NCBI RefSeq assembly: GCF_013373865.1
Contig: NC_050467.1
Coordinates: forward strand, 33,827,943 to 33,891,942
DNA length: 64,000 nucleotides
Direction of reading: 5' to 3'
DNA from: Monomorium pharaonis
Lineage: Eukaryota; Arthropoda; Insecta; Hymenoptera; Formicidae
Shown: piece by piece, positions 44,191 through 55,951 of the stretch
Layout of the letters: each line of letters begins with the position of its first letter
Position numbering within the stretch: position 1 is the first letter of the stretch
Notes under the pieces: generated by a model
The model's database searches: none
Seen by the model: only the letters and a program-made list of their open reading frames with translations
Told to the model about the DNA's origin: nothing
Position numbers and translations under genes: made by a program

Positions 44191-44754
44191 TCAGATTGCT
44201 GCGATTATCTTTGTCTCGCTAGTTATTTTAGCGTAACCGTTTCGGACGTTACATCGCGATAATGTGTCAGCCGTCGTATTTAATTTTCCCGGCACGTGAC
44301 AAATCTCTAAGTCGAACTCATTTAAGAACGACACCCACCTCGCAATTCTGCTACTATCACCTGAACATGCTTTTAAAAATTTCAACGCTTTGTGATCGGT
44401 ATGGACGCGTATCTGCCGTCCCAGTAAGGTTGCGTGCCATTTTTTAAGCGCCCACACGAGCGCCAAGCACTCTATCTCGGTAACGGTGTAATTAAGTTCC
44501 GCTCCTTTCAACGATCGACTCGCGCATGCAATTGTATACCTTCTATCTGGTTCACTTTCTTTATATTGATACAACCTAGCTTCTAAGCCATATATGGATG
44601 CATCAACAAAAATGCCAAATTTCCGATCCGCTCTAATGACGAATAATTTATCCGCCCCATCGAACGCTAATTTGATTGAATTAAACGCTTTCTGTTTCTC
44701 CGCGCCCCATACAAACTTAACGTTTTTACGCAGATTTTCTAACGGTTTTGTCAT
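44191..44754 (-). pseudogene. RNase H domain of the decayed Gypsy element
   Basis: RT connection (FVWGAEKQKAFNSIK), then RNase H with GIFVDASIYGLEARLYQ, ELNYTVTEIECLALVWALKKW, HTDHKALKFL and LNTTADTLSRC. It ends at a TGA probably derived from CGA. Confidence 0.85.
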
Positions 44755-45140
44755 TTCGGCTAGTCCTTTTATAAACCGACGGTCCCAATTTATGAGTCCT
44801 AAGAACGCTTGAACCGCTTTTTTTGTTTTTCGGACGCTCGAAATTCTTAATTGCTAATTTGGTATCCTCGTTCATTTCGGCAGTTAATTCCGCGAAAGTA
44901 TGTCCAAGGAACTTTATTTCGGATTTCAGAAACTCGCACTTATCTGCGTTTAATCGGAATCCTACCTTTTCAAGACGTTTCAAGACGTAATTTACGTGAT
45001 ATAAGTGCTCTTCTAATGTGTTAGACGCTATTAACACGTCGTTGAGATACACTATCGTAAAGCTATCGCATTCGTCACTCAGCGTTTTTCGGATCGCGCG
45101 TGTAAACGATGCTCCATTTTCAGGCCGAATGGTAACCTTC
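44726..45140 (-). pseudogene. RT palm/thumb segment with YLND
   Basis: Contains LPFGLK at the start and the catalytic loop VYLNDVLIAS (45038-45049), where the first of the two Asp residues is Asn; then LNADKCEFLKSEIKFLGH. A shift in a run of A at about 44822-44828 ends this frame. The catalytic substitution alone would abolish RT activity. Confidence 0.85.
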
Positions 45141-46010
45141 GAAAAACGTATGTCTGTTAAATACGAATTCCGTGTATTTCTTACTTTCCTTCTCGAGTGG
45201 AATTTGCCAAAAAGCCTTGGCTATATCCAATGTAGAAAAAAATATTCTACTTTTGATCCTACGAAAAACCTCATCAATGGTCGGCGGTTGATCGTGATCG
45301 TTCGACATACGTTTATTTAACTCGCGTGCATCGAGGCATAGTCTAATCTCCCAGGATTTTTTCATGACTACAACCAACGGATTGACATACTGAGTTGCCG
45401 CACGTTCGATTATTCCGTCGCTCTCGAGTTCAAGAATATGCTCGCGCACCCGCTCTCGGTGTGCGTCAGCAATCGGGTACGTTTTTGCTTTAAACGCCCT
45501 ATCAAGTTTTAACTCGATTTTATGCTTATAGTTCGTAATACGACCTATCCCGTTTTCAAACAGACCTTTATGTTTTTTAATAATATTGCTTAAACGCGAC
45601 GTAGCTTCGTCTAAGGTTAATGCGTTAATCGTTCCTATTCCTTTTGACGCTTCTTTGCTTATTTGATTATTAAACTTCACCGCGAATTTAGTTTCGCTAC
45701 ATTCGAGTGTCGCGGCTCGTTCAATGAGAAAGTCGATACCGAGTATTAAATCGTACGATAGATTTTTGACCACGTAAAATTCATGCGTGTATTTGTCATC
45801 GCCTATCTCAAATTCAGTTTGAATACGGTTAGCTATGGGCTGTCCTTTGTCATTGAACGCACCTCGTAAAATAAACTGTTTTATCGGAATGACTCTCATA
45901 TCGATCGCATCGGAATTTAGCTTGTTGTAAAGGTGTTTGGTCATTGCTGATATCTGTGCTCCCGTATCGACCAGTGCTTTAACGTGAACGTTTCATATTT
46001 TCACCCTGAC
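45120..46010 (-). pseudogene. Protease and N-terminal RT of the decayed Gypsy element
   Basis: Retropepsin active site VDTGAQIS (45968-45957) and the LILGIDFL box, then the RT N-terminus: the GIIERAATQYVNPLVVVMKK region, IRLCLDARELNKR, FFSTLDIAKAFWQIPL. A 1-base shift near 45140 breaks it before the PFGL motif. Upstream (46011-46260) a basic open stretch (RKRKRNTKRK) may be the gag-pol linker; 46261-46592 shows no gene. Confidence 0.85.
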
Positions 46011-48215
46011 ATACGGCATGAGCTTTTTCGTATCCGTACGCTGATCTTGTTCAGACACCTGTTCGATATCGCAAATGATTTTCCTCGTCCGAATTATCGC
46101 CAATTGTATTTCTTCCGTGCTTTCGTTTTGTGTTTCGTTTTCGTTTCCGCTGTGACGTTCCGTCGTTTTCCACCGCCTCTTCTTTTTTATTTTTCTATTT
46201 CCAATATTTTTATTTTCACTTTTAATTTTTATATATTTACTTATTAATTATCTTTTATTCTTAAAGACTCTATATCATTCTTAAATAAAAGCTAAAGCTC
46301 GTTCGTACCCGCAGGAATAAGAATTAAGGTCTGTTTGAATCATTGACGGAAGGTAGATTACTACAGATTACTACAGTAACGTCGAACCAACCCGGTATAG
46401 TAAAACCGAACAAACCTAAAACCCTAGATATTTATTTCAAAATTATACTGGTAATTACATATCCGCCATAAGGATCTAGTACATTAAAGCTAACTAGCGA
46501 TCAATTTTATTCTACTTTAGTAGTGTCTCTTAATTTTACTACCACATATACCTACCATATACTTACCTTGATACCGCGAATGACGTCACCGCTCTCTGCA
46601 AATATGATAGTCACATTTAGATCGATGTTACCTACAAGAAAAATTGAATTATAAATATTCTATACTAAATCCAAAAATTTTGTAACTTCCATATCTCGCA
46701 CTCTAAAAATCTAAAAATTATAAAAACACTGTATACAGTGTCAGTACGTCATGTAGTATTTAACCATACTATTTTTGTTTTGGTCTTGAAATTCAAAATT
46801 TAAATTTCAAAATTTTCAAAAATCCAAAATAGCCATCAGAAGCGCTTTTAAAATCAAAAATTTTCGGCGCAAACCAGAACTCGATAGCTCAAACCGTTCT
46901 CGAGTTATAAAGAATCCAAAATTGGGAAACCACCCCTCAAAAAATGAAAATCTAAGTCTCCCCGATGGTACTGGTATTGTTCCGTCACTCCTCCGATACC
47001 TAGTTCGCGAGATACAGCTATTTAAGGGTTCTACTTGAGAACATACGAGTAAAATGTTAATTAACAAATAGAAAATTGCTATTAAATAAATTAATTTTAT
47101 CAATTTTATTATGCTTAATTAAAATAACTACCCTAAAGTTTATTATGTCAAAGTTTCACGAGTCCAGACGTAGATTAACTATTTGTTTATGGCTAATAAA
47201 CAATTACGCCTCATGGGAAGAACACTTAAATAGCAGAGACAATAATAAAAATTTATTATGCGAGTTCCATATGACTATAAGCGACAAAGTTATTAAATAA
47301 CGAATTAATTTATTGTAATGTTGTACAAGCCTTAAACAATTAAAATTATTATAACACTTGACAATTTAACAATTAAATATTTAAAGCCGTAATGCCATTT
47401 CGAGATCGTATAATGATTTAAAGAACATTGAATATTAGTTAACGAATTAATTTAACTGAATTATTATTTAAATAGATATAATTTATGCATAAAATTAGTT
47501 AACAATCATTTTTATTGCTACTCTCAATAATAACTATTAATAATAAAATTTAATAATGACAACTAAGGCTTTTGCAACGTTATGAATGATGCGCATAGGA
47601 TTATTGCATAATAGCAGACGATTACGTAATAACATATTTTATATATTTATTTCAGCATCTTGCAAAGGTCCAGGTAGCGCGAAATTATTTATATCATTTA
47701 AACAAACGATTATAATAGAACTTGAACACGTTGCATTAACTGCAAACGTTAATTAACAATTAATGAATATTAATTTATATAATATGACTAATGCATAAAA
47801 TCATATAATAATTAAATTTGCAATATTAAATTTTAACGCTCGCTTGAAACCTTTCACTAGAACCTTTGCAAGATCATACATGGTTAGATGTAAACGAAAG
47901 TTAATTTATTAATTTTCGTGCCCGCATATGCATAATTAATTAATATAAGAATAATGCGAATTAATCTTGCAGCCAGAATAATTAAAATTAATCCAATCAT
48001 TTTTATCAAAATTATTATAGACATATATTACTCGAGATTCAAAAGGAATAAAAGAATTAATTAATTTAAATAAAATAATATCTTTCGTCATAAGGCTTCA
48101 AGAATAAAAATCGCTGCATGGTAACCGATTATGCAATTGTCGATGTGCAATGAAAATTAGATCATCTGCATTCCTTTGGGATGATACTCGAAGACTACCC
48201 CGTCCCCCTGTTGCA

Positions 48216-48569
48216 TAATATATAAGGCGCCCCTCATTCTATCGCGCGCACTCCGGCCGAAGTTTTAAAACAATTAATTACTGCGGCATAAGATTAATCA
48301 TTATAATTAGTACGACATATAATATATGACGACATTAAAAAGTCGTCAATCATACGTGCTCCATCGTGTATAATTGTGAAGTGGACGAACCCTTGTCGCA
48401 CTTTTGGGAAAGGAAGCACGATCCTGCGATAATTTGCGAATTTTGGAAAAACGAGGAAAAGAAAGAATATAATTGTATCTCAAAATTGTGTGTGGCCCTT
48501 GCGTGTTTCGGAGTCGCCCGTAAGTACCAGCAATTTCAATCTGTTAAAGTAATAATTTGTGAACCGTGA
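48216..48569 (+). other. TATA site and short exon-like ORF
   Basis: TATATAAGGCGCC (48217-48229) with a GC-rich start region CATTCTATCGCGCG, then a 67-codon frame (48366-48569) containing HFWERKHDPAIICEFWKNEE and CISKLCVALACFGVA. A donor-like CCC|GTAAGT lies at 48520. It could be a first coding exon of a dead element. No family recognised. Confidence 0.25.
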
Positions 48570-50008
48570 ATATTGAATATATCTATATATCTATATATGT
48601 AAAGACAAAGGAAAAATTAATAATATTAAAAGAACACGAATCTGAAGCTAAAAGAGTTATCACAAGCAAGTCAAGACCATTAAATAACGAAAAAAACAAT
48701 CAGAAATAAATAGTTCCAATTAATTAACTAATTAAAGAATTAATAAAATTAATTACGTGACAGTTCGAATCTATCACTCGAACTCTTAACTCTTGTACAA
48801 AGTGACAGCTCGAATCACCTCTCAATTTGTTCAAATTTAACTCATTAATTAATCATTGCTAAAATTACTACGATCTTACTATCCATTAAATAATAGCTTA
48901 ACTAACAATAGCTTAACTAAAAGTAAAATACTACTCAGAATAAGATTTACAAAGAAAAATGAGCATTTAACAATTTGGCAATTGTAATTAATTTTTACTT
49001 TGTCGAATTTATACTCTGTGACTATTTGATTTATTTCTTGAATGTTTTTGCAATCGAACCATGTACTGATCTGTCTGTTATGTATTTGCATCTATTTTCT
49101 CTCGAATTGATTGAATTTTGATTGTTGAACCACCTGTGGCAGTTGCTACATGCATGTGAGGTGACGGCTGAGATCCGCGCTCAGTCAAACTATTTCGAAG
49201 TATTTTAAATTATTTCTAACTATTGTGAACGAACCTAATTCGACTGCATTTTATAATTTATGTGTATTTGGCAATCTTAGAGCTCGAATTGAACCATTGT
49301 ATCGTAATTTGTCAAGCAACTTAACAATTATTTAGATCGCTAGGGATATTGCTAGAACCTAAAGCCCATATGCCTACGAGCATGTGATTAGTTGATTTTA
49401 TTTCCATGTAATTGGTCTATTTCGTTTAAGCATCTGAACACCGTAATTTTGATAGATCTGTGTATAAGACTGACGAGTTTTTCGCATACCCTACTGTCTC
49501 TCTGTATATTTGATAATATTCTGTAGAAAAACCGAAACTTTATTTTCATACTGTGAAGACCTCTTATACCTGTCCTATGATTGGTCGATCGTTTACCTTA
49601 GTGACGTATCTACCTCTATGCTTGCCCCGCAATTGGCAGACTTATTAAAATTGTAAAACTCGGCGAAAATACTAAATAACCATCGAAAGCTTGTTTAAAC
49701 CCTACCCAATATTCCCTTATTAATCCGATTATTTTGTTTTAACCCCCGTTCAACCCCTATTTGAATTAAATAAGAAATAATTAAGTAAAAGGATCCCCTC
49801 GTGTAAAATACGTCAGCAGTAGCTACATTTGAACATTATTGATAGTAACATCGTATTATTTCACCAACTTACTTCCCCTCTTCACCCCCTCTCTCTCTGA
49901 TATTAGGCTTAAAGGTGATTTTCGAGCATTTTGCTGCTTGGCAGTGTGTAAGATTATCACAGTACGTGGTTGCGTCCTTAATTGAGACTAGCACCCGCTA
50001 CGCTTGTT

Positions 50009-50043
50009 AACTCCACAGTTCTGCGTGCGATAACTGTGGAGTT
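50009..50043. repeat. 12-bp perfect hairpin
   Basis: AACTCCACAGTT, an 11-base loop CTGCGTGCGAT, and AACTGTGGAGTT. It sits in a slightly GC-richer, gene-free stretch (49900-50470). It could be a terminator-like or structured-RNA element; nothing else supports a named RNA. Confidence 0.5.
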
Positions 50044-50563
50044 CCAGCAAAGACGCATCCGCTGCAAACCAAGGTGCTGTACGCCATAGAAAGCGTAGTC
50101 TGGCATAGTATTTCTTCTCAATCCAAGATAACTAACATCCTACTCCCTCTTGGTGGAATAAGACGGAAAATAACACTAGCCAACCCCTCAGTAATAATCT
50201 TAGTGATACGTAAAGAATAAGAGTAAGGATTAGCTCCGTGGCCACAGAAGCGTAAAAGAGATAACCACTGCAAACGCCAAAAAGCTGTAGCCGCGACTAG
50301 CTAAGAGCTGACCGCTGGAGGCGATGAAGGGCCTCCTTTGCTTTGCAGAAACGCTTTCCGTTGCAATCCGAAAAGATTTGTGTTGATCTGTGGAATGATA
50401 GGTCGAACGTAGCCGCTATATGCTGACACGCTGTGAGCTGGAAGCGTTTATTAGAATAAATTAGATAGACTTGTTCCCTTCTCTATCCTTAACTTGGCAG
50501 TGCTTATTTGAGATTAAGTAATTTAAGAAACTTGTGTTAAACTCTTAAAGATTTAGAATTTGA

Positions 50564-50722
50564 GAATCTACCAGAACTTCTGAGCTGACGATTCCCCTCC
50601 GTTATTTTTTGCAAACCTTTAATGCCATACCATCTGAAGCTCTCCCTAGTGTAAACCAAGACGAATTCGAGGAATACCTGCGATTCTTAGAATTGCGCCC
50701 AGTCCAGCCCAGCGACCCATAA
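50564..50722 (+). CDS. Possible terminal exon fragment
   Basis: About 52 open codons ending TAA, with a protein-like end VNQDEFEEYLRFLELRPVQP. An acceptor-like CTACCAG lies at 50569-50575 and an AATAAA-type signal at about 50787. No start codon or partner exon is identified. Function unknown; it could be the end of a retroelement gag. Confidence 0.2.
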   Translation, partial: ESTRTSELTIPLRYFLQTFNAIPSEALPSVNQDEFEEYLRFLELRPVQPSDP

Positions 50723-50976
50723 TTGTAACTCCCTCCAAACATGGTAGTTTAATAGTTGTAGACACTTAGTATAATAATAAATTAGAAGTTATTTTGATAA
50801 AAAGACCATTTCTGTTTTATTCGCGTACGCACTCGACCCTCCCCTCTCCGATCCTAGCTCTCGACATCCCGAGGTATTGCTGGCCCAGCAGGTAGCCTCA
50901 AAAGCAGAGAGAGCACCTCTAATTTGTGCGACTTAGGTACGCATAAGCTAGGAAGGTCACTCTTCCGGGACGTGAC

Positions 50977-51691
50977 ACCGCTCACGGTCTTTTGTTCCGT
51001 TGACGTTATCGCCGCATAACTTACGTTTTGCTTTCGCGCCGGATGTAAGTGTTTGACGCTTAGTATTTGTGAAATCCTTCTTCTCGTATGCTTTTCGGTC
51101 TTTTAATGCCTTTTCTACGACCTTTTTATCATACGGTACGATTTCGCGACAATTTGCCCCATCCTCGTCTTCCGATTCGGAAACTTCCGCTACGCAGGCA
51201 GATGTTATCTCATCCCCACGCGTCGTTTGTTTATATCGCGCGAATCTATCCCTCCGGTCTTTGTTTACGCGGTTCCGGTTCGTATCTGGCGACACGCCTT
51301 TCGTTTGTCTCGTCGCCGATCGATTCTCCGCGGCGTTTGTTTACACTCGACGTTGCGCGTCTGAACGTGCTCGCCCTTCCACTACTCTCGCGTTTTTCTT
51401 TTGTTTCGGCTCTCGCGTATTTTTCCGTGGCTTCGGATCTCGCGAACTTGCCTTTCGACTCGGATTTAAGGGTTTCGTCACGCGTCTTAGCTTTCTTTGT
51501 TCTTTGGATCTCGAAATCGAGCTCGTCAAGAGTTTAACGAACTTTTCGATATTTTTCACCGTTGTTGGCCTAACTTCTCTCGCAATTTCCTTGCCAAAAT
51601 GCCGTTTTATGTTACGAATAATTTCGAGTTCGGCCATGGGAGGTTCTAGATACTTTGTTTTTTTTGCTGGATCTAATGCGTACTCAGCCAT
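50977..51691 (-). pseudogene. Gag-like ORF of the decayed retroelement
   Basis: ATG at 51691, MAEYALDPAKKTKYLEPP, then a segment like retroelement gag (AELEIIRNIKRHFGKEIARE and VKNIEKFVKLLTSS) and a highly basic tail. One in-frame TAA (51341-51343) splits it; the same frame then runs on (RDRFARYKQTTRG; SESEDEDG) to 50977, where foreign sequence begins and adds six alien codons. Without the insertion the gag frame would meet a TGA at the junction. No zinc knuckle. A minus-strand TATATAAAAAGG-like box lies at 51709-51717. Confidence 0.6.
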
Positions 51692-51728
51692 TGACGCTTT
51701 TTCTCCCTTTTTATATGTTCCACGGCTG

Positions 51729-52470
51729 TGAAGTTAACCCCACATTTTTAAATTTTAAAAAAATTAATCGGAGTGCCAGTTGCCCCCGCACGAGTGCAAC
51801 AATGCTAAGTCAAATTTAAAAAGAGTGCAACCGTTTAAAGCAAAGAAATTCCAATTTCAAAAATGGGGAGGCCAACTTTACGCAGCCCCCATTTAAAAAA
51901 AAATTTTTCTTGCGGATTTTGAAAGATTTCAAAGAGTGCTACAGTGCACCAATGAGTGCGAAAAGAGTGCAATCAAAATAACCCCAGAATTTAAAATTAA
52001 AGTAAAATCCAAAATTTGGCTGTACCTTTGTCAATTTTGAATTTAGCGCTTTGGGCCATAAAAGACTTCGAAAGCACTCGTGCGGGGGCAAACAGGACTG
52101 CCGCAAAAACACCGAAATTCGCAAGAAAAAATTTTCACTCGGGACTTAGAAATTTTTCAAATCTGAAACTTTGAATGGCTGCAACTTCGTTAATACTAAC
52201 TTTAGCGCTTTAAGTCATAAAAGACATCAAAAGTACTCGTGCGGGGGCCAACAGAACTCTAGCGAGAACTTCAATATTCCGAAAAAAATTTTTTCTCGTA
52301 AACTTAGAAATTTTTTGAAACTTTAAGTGGCTGCATCTTCGTCAATTTTGACTTTAGCACTTCGGGCCTTAAGAGACTTCGAAAGCACTTGTGTGGGAGC
52401 CAATGGAACTCCAGCGAAAATTTTAAAATTCCGACAAAATTTTTTCCTCGTTAACTTAGAATCTTGAATC
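51729..52470. repeat. Dispersed repeat B, copy 1
   Basis: Starts CTGTGAAGTTAACCCCAC and is collinear with 58194-58935. Internally it has about three degenerate units of roughly 145-150 bp built on CTGCATCTTCGTCAATTTTGACTTTAGCGCTT and GCACTCGTGCGGGGGC. Noncoding. It directly abuts the start of the gag-like ORF. Confidence 0.85.
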
Positions 52471-52526
52471 CCGCGGCCCGAGCTATCTATAGCCAATCAA
52501 ATTAAAAGTTCACAGTTACAACTTCA

Positions 52527-52638
52527 TCCCAGCGAAAAACGATAACAAATTCGACACCAATTTAACGTCGAATTGACATCGAAATGATGATTTTGATGTC
52601 GAATCGATGTCGATTGGATGTACTATTTCTCACTGGGA
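52527..52638. mobile_element. MITE-like element, 112 bp
   Basis: Ends TCCCAGCGAAAAA and TTTCTCACTGGGA are imperfect inverted repeats (11 of 13 positions), with an internally self-complementary middle (GACATCGAAATGATG and GATGTCGAATCGATG). The size and TCCCAGTGAGAAA-type ends are usual for insect MITEs. 52639-52820 is AT-rich and empty. Confidence 0.6.
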
Positions 52639-53342
52639 TATTCTTATTTTGTAATGTCAAATCAAAATTGTTTTATACAAGAATACATTTTTGAAGACGT
52701 TTTGTTTTGTTTAAAAATACATTTTTGAGGAAGTTTTTGCGCGCATATACTTGGCGCTTTTTTTACCTTTTTTTAAAAAAGATAATTTTATGGGGATTTT
52801 ACTCATTTTATAGTAACAGGTGTGACGTCCCCGCCAAATAATAATTTTCTTTTTCTTTTCTTTTTCCTTCTATTTTTATTATTCACATTCTTAATTATAT
52901 TATTATAATTAATTACATATTAATTAATTGTGCATTTATATAAAACTACCATTATTAATTCGCGAACAACATTACTATTATTAATTGTATTAATATTACA
53001 TATTAATTAATTATGCATTATTTTCTATTTTTATTCTCGCGTACAATTATTGTAACGCTATTATTATTTTGCGTATAATTATATGAGTATTAAGTTGCGC
53101 CGAATATATTATTTTAAATACTACAATTCTATTATTAAGTTGTGTATGTTTTTACTATTAATATTTGTATGAACAACTAATTTGCGCATAATCCTAGCAT
53201 TGTTAAGTTCTATATTATCTTATTAGCATAATTCCGCGTTATACGCGCGCTCATAGACTATATTAATCCTTATGTATGCGTTTCTAGCATAAGTATGCGA
53301 CAATAGGATAGGAAATCGTAAGAACGACAAAGAAAGAAACAG

Positions 53343-53990
53343 CGACCGTACTGCGTCTCTACTCCCACTACTATTCCTCCTGCACACGGCGTCCGTATTC
53401 CCACCATTTCTACTTCTCGCATACGGCGTCCGTACTCCCACCATTACTATCTCTCGCATACAGCATCCGTACTCCCACTACCACTATTTTGTAACACTCT
53501 GCTAATCCACTACACCCCCACCCTTACTGGTGCATCCCCAAAACAGCGAAGCCTCGCGCTCGAGCGTTACGCAACGAGCCGCCGAAAAAGAGACGAGGGT
53601 GGGATATGCACGAGGAAGGGTTATGCAACGATATATATTCTTATGCAAGAGGACCAGAGCCTCAGATTTAGATTGTGGAAAGAGCAGATCAGACTTAGAA
53701 CAGAGTTTAGAATCGAGTCGTCTCAATCCTTCTATTTCTTCCATTTCAAACTTAGATTATTTCCATTTCCAACTTAGAATATTTCCACTTCAAACTTAGA
53801 TTATTTCCATTTCAAACTTAGAATATTTTCCATTTCGAACTTAGAATATTTTCATTCTTTACTATTTCAAACTTAGAATATTTTCATTCTTTACTATTTC
53901 GAACTTAGAATATTTCTATTACAAACTTAGAATATTTTCACTCTTTACCTTAGAATACTTCCATTCCGAACTTAGAATATTACTTTTGCG
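53343..53990. repeat. Two tandem repeats in the left half of element A
   Basis: 53343-53490: about four copies of GCATACGGCGTCCGTACTCC-type units (about 40 bp). 53738-53990: about ten copies of a 20-27 bp unit CATTTCGAACTTAGAATATTT. Both also occur in copy 1 but with different copy numbers. Confidence 0.8.
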
Positions 53991-54407
53991 TATGTTTAGA
54001 ATACTTACTAGCGATCACTGATAATAACCGACGTTTTTATATTCAAATACTAATAACACCGCGCTGTAAATCCTGTGTTTCAATAATTTAATTGTAAATT
54101 TACGATCGTAAATATATTGAATATTTAGTGAAACTCTTATTTCCTTTTATTCCAACAATTACCTCTCCTCTCATTCGAATTCGTGATGAACATAATCTTG
54201 GATATTATAAAACAAATTAATTTCAAGTCTTTACTCGAATATACACTCGATTAATCAGAGACTGTGAGTAAGAGCCATCGGTGCGGCTGACCCGCACGGT
54301 CTGCGACGACTGTTTCAGTCCTGATTTATCGCAGGTTCATTGTTACCATTTTAAAATAAGTACGAATTATTATTCTCTTCGCTATCATAAAAATATTTTT
54401 ATCACGA

Positions 54408-54875
54408 ATGCCGAAACAGCGACGTGGCGGACGTAAATATCAAGTTCGCAGAGTTAAAGCACAATTATACCAGACATTACCTACTCACGGATTTCTCCAC
54501 TACCTCGGTGTAGAAGGAGATTACGCGGTCGCGGATAAAACCGAAACGCTCTCATCCTTGCCAGTTAGAGTCAGTGATTACAAATTAGTGCCTATCATTT
54601 TCCACGTGCCTCGCATCAGGCCGTCAGACATTCCTGCCGAAGACCCGCGCTTTGCTGCCTACACCACTCGCCCATCGACAGGGAAGGACGTCCCTGAGCA
54701 CATTCCGTACAAGCTAGTACGAATCTCCGTCGGGAAGCGACCTGTCGACGTGACACATGTTTCTAAGGAGGATCCAAGGTACGAGTTCTACGCTTCCAAA
54801 AACAGGGTAAGTGCCTGGATAAATTCTCAATACCAAACAGTGAATTCGGAGTGCCTAGAATCTCGCGAAGAATAG
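54408..54875 (+). CDS. Element A ORF1, basic protein of unknown function
   Basis: 155 codons, ATG in CACGAATGCCG, stop TAG. The N-terminus MPKQRRGGRKYQVRRVK is strongly basic (a possible nuclear signal or nucleic-acid-binding tail); then a globular-looking middle (FLHYLGVEGDYAVADKTE, SDYKLVPIIFHVPR) and a polar end. No family recognised. A strong donor, CAGG|GTAAGTG, lies inside the ORF at 54806/54807, so the 3' part may be an intron and the protein may be spliced onto a downstream exon. The other copy preserves the region up to its frameshift with two substitutions. Confidence 0.65.
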   Translation: MPKQRRGGRKYQVRRVKAQLYQTLPTHGFLHYLGVEGDYAVADKTETLSSLPVRVSDYKLVPIIFHVPRIRPSDIPAEDPRFAAYTTRPSTGKDVPEHIPYKLVRISVGKRPVDVTHVSKEDPRYEFYASKNRVSAWINSQYQTVNSECLESREE

Positions 54876-55087
54876 GTCTCGCCATCTTTACGCGGCCACG
54901 TGGCTGAGTGTGCCTCGCGCCATTTTGTACGCCGCGCAACGACGCCGTCGCATCGCTCCGGCTCCCCCACTACCGTCGCTGCAGAAAGCCGCCTACTCGA
55001 GTCAAACGTCTCCCCTCTACTCAGCGCCGTGATTTCTCTAACCGCCGCGTAAAATTTAATATTTAATATGCGCCTCGCACAAATATC

Positions 55088-55513
55088 ATGGGCGTGATTA
55101 ATCGCGTTTCCCCGCGAAAGTACGAAATTCCTCTTCGTTCACGTGGAATCACAAACGAGATAATTTCGTGCAATAAAGTTTTCCTTTTTCGAAATCGCCT
55201 TAATAATTCAATTCTCTGTCACGATTGCATCGGCGATCAATCTGACCCTAGCAATTACAACGAAGAAATCCGTCACTATATCCACTGCGGTACTAGTCCT
55301 ATATATGAAGAGTGCTCCGAATGCTGCGTAATCTTAAATACTACTGTCTCATACGACAATTGCAGCGATTGCACCGCGAAATTTGAGTCGTTTATAATAC
55401 CTGCCCTTTCCGCGCGTTATCACACCCCTTTTTATAATATTCCGATTACCGTAACCGTCGCACGGTCTATATCTCCGTATCGTTTTTACAATTCTGACGA
55501 GGACACCGAGTAA
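55088..55513 (+). CDS. Element A ORF2, Cys-rich protein of unknown function
   Basis: 141 codons, MGVINRVSPRKYEIPL to TAA at 55511-55513. Cys/His motifs suitable for zinc binding: LCHDC, HYIHC, ECSECC and NCSDC, in the middle 60 residues, followed by an aromatic segment (ARYHTPFYNIPIT) and an acidic tail SDEDTE. No membrane segment. Only 18 bases separate it from ORF3, and 212 from ORF1. No known family recognised; a zinc ribbon or RING-like fold is a guess from cysteine spacing. Confidence 0.65.
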   Translation: MGVINRVSPRKYEIPLRSRGITNEIISCNKVFLFRNRLNNSILCHDCIGDQSDPSNYNEEIRHYIHCGTSPIYEECSECCVILNTTVSYDNCSDCTAKFESFIIPALSARYHTPFYNIPITVTVARSISPYRFYNSDEDTE

Positions 55514-55531
55514 AGAAAGAACGAGCGAGTT

Positions 55532-55951
55532 ATGTGCCCTCCGCGTTCGCTTTATTCTCCGGCGACCTTCAACCCGAACGCACGTTCAGCCCTTTATCAC
55601 GCATGGATCGCGTCTGCTAGATGTTCTGTCTCGCGAATTTACCAACACCGCCATGACGTAGAACATATAATCTGTTCCGCGTGTTATATCCGCGCCTTTT
55701 GGGAAGTCCGCTCATCCTACGTTTTGAAACGAAGACATGCCGTTCATATCGGATTTACTCAATGCTACGACGCGTGTATTTCCTGCTCAACGCGTTTAAC
55801 AATTTTTAGACTCCTCGATGAATGTCTTATCTGCAACGATATTTTAAGCGATTTTATACAATACCTAAATCTAACGGGAGACGATCCGTACAATTCGGAA
55901 CGACCCACGTTAATCGCGATTTCACAGACAGACGTAAACTCCTCCGAATAA
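55532..55951 (+). CDS. Element A ORF3, CxxC protein of unknown function
   Basis: 139 codons. Three CxxC pairs: HIICSACYIRAFW, CYDACISC and ECLICNDIL, spread over residues about 45-110, with an Arg-rich N-terminal part (ASARCSVSRIYQHRHD) and a polar tail. The pattern (CxxC ... CxxC ... CxxC) suggests zinc binding. 190 bases follow before the right terminus, containing a run of T and a GC-rich palindrome-like end. No family recognised. Confidence 0.65.
   Translation: MCPPRSLYSPATFNPNARSALYHAWIASARCSVSRIYQHRHDVEHIICSACYIRAFWEVRSSYVLKRRHAVHIGFTQCYDACISCSTRLTIFRLLDECLICNDILSDFIQYLNLTGDDPYNSERPTLIAISQTDVNSSE

Larger units (their letters stand above)
46593..50976. other. 4.4-kb AT-rich insertion between gag and pol
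   Basis: ACCGCTC lies at both edges (46588-46594 and 50977-50983), possibly a target duplication. The right end CCGGGACGTGAC resembles the right end of element A (CCCGGGACGTAAC), but I found no matching left end. The interior is AT-rich with inverted relatives of 41655-42260, one promoter-like site, one hairpin and two doubtful exon-like ORFs listed separately. 46800-47040 is a diverged GC-richer patch without coding sense; otherwise no genes. Confidence 0.4.
42325..51720 (-). mobile_element. Decayed Gypsy-type retroelement, minus strand, interrupted
   Basis: Pol remnants (42325-46010) and a gag-like ORF (50977-51691) lie in the right order for one minus-strand element, split by a 4.4-kb AT-rich stretch. 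No LTR pair could be recognised. Pol contains at least four frameshifts, one nonsense codon and substitutions in two catalytic sites, so it is long dead. That gag and pol belong together is inference from orientation and order. Confidence 0.6.
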
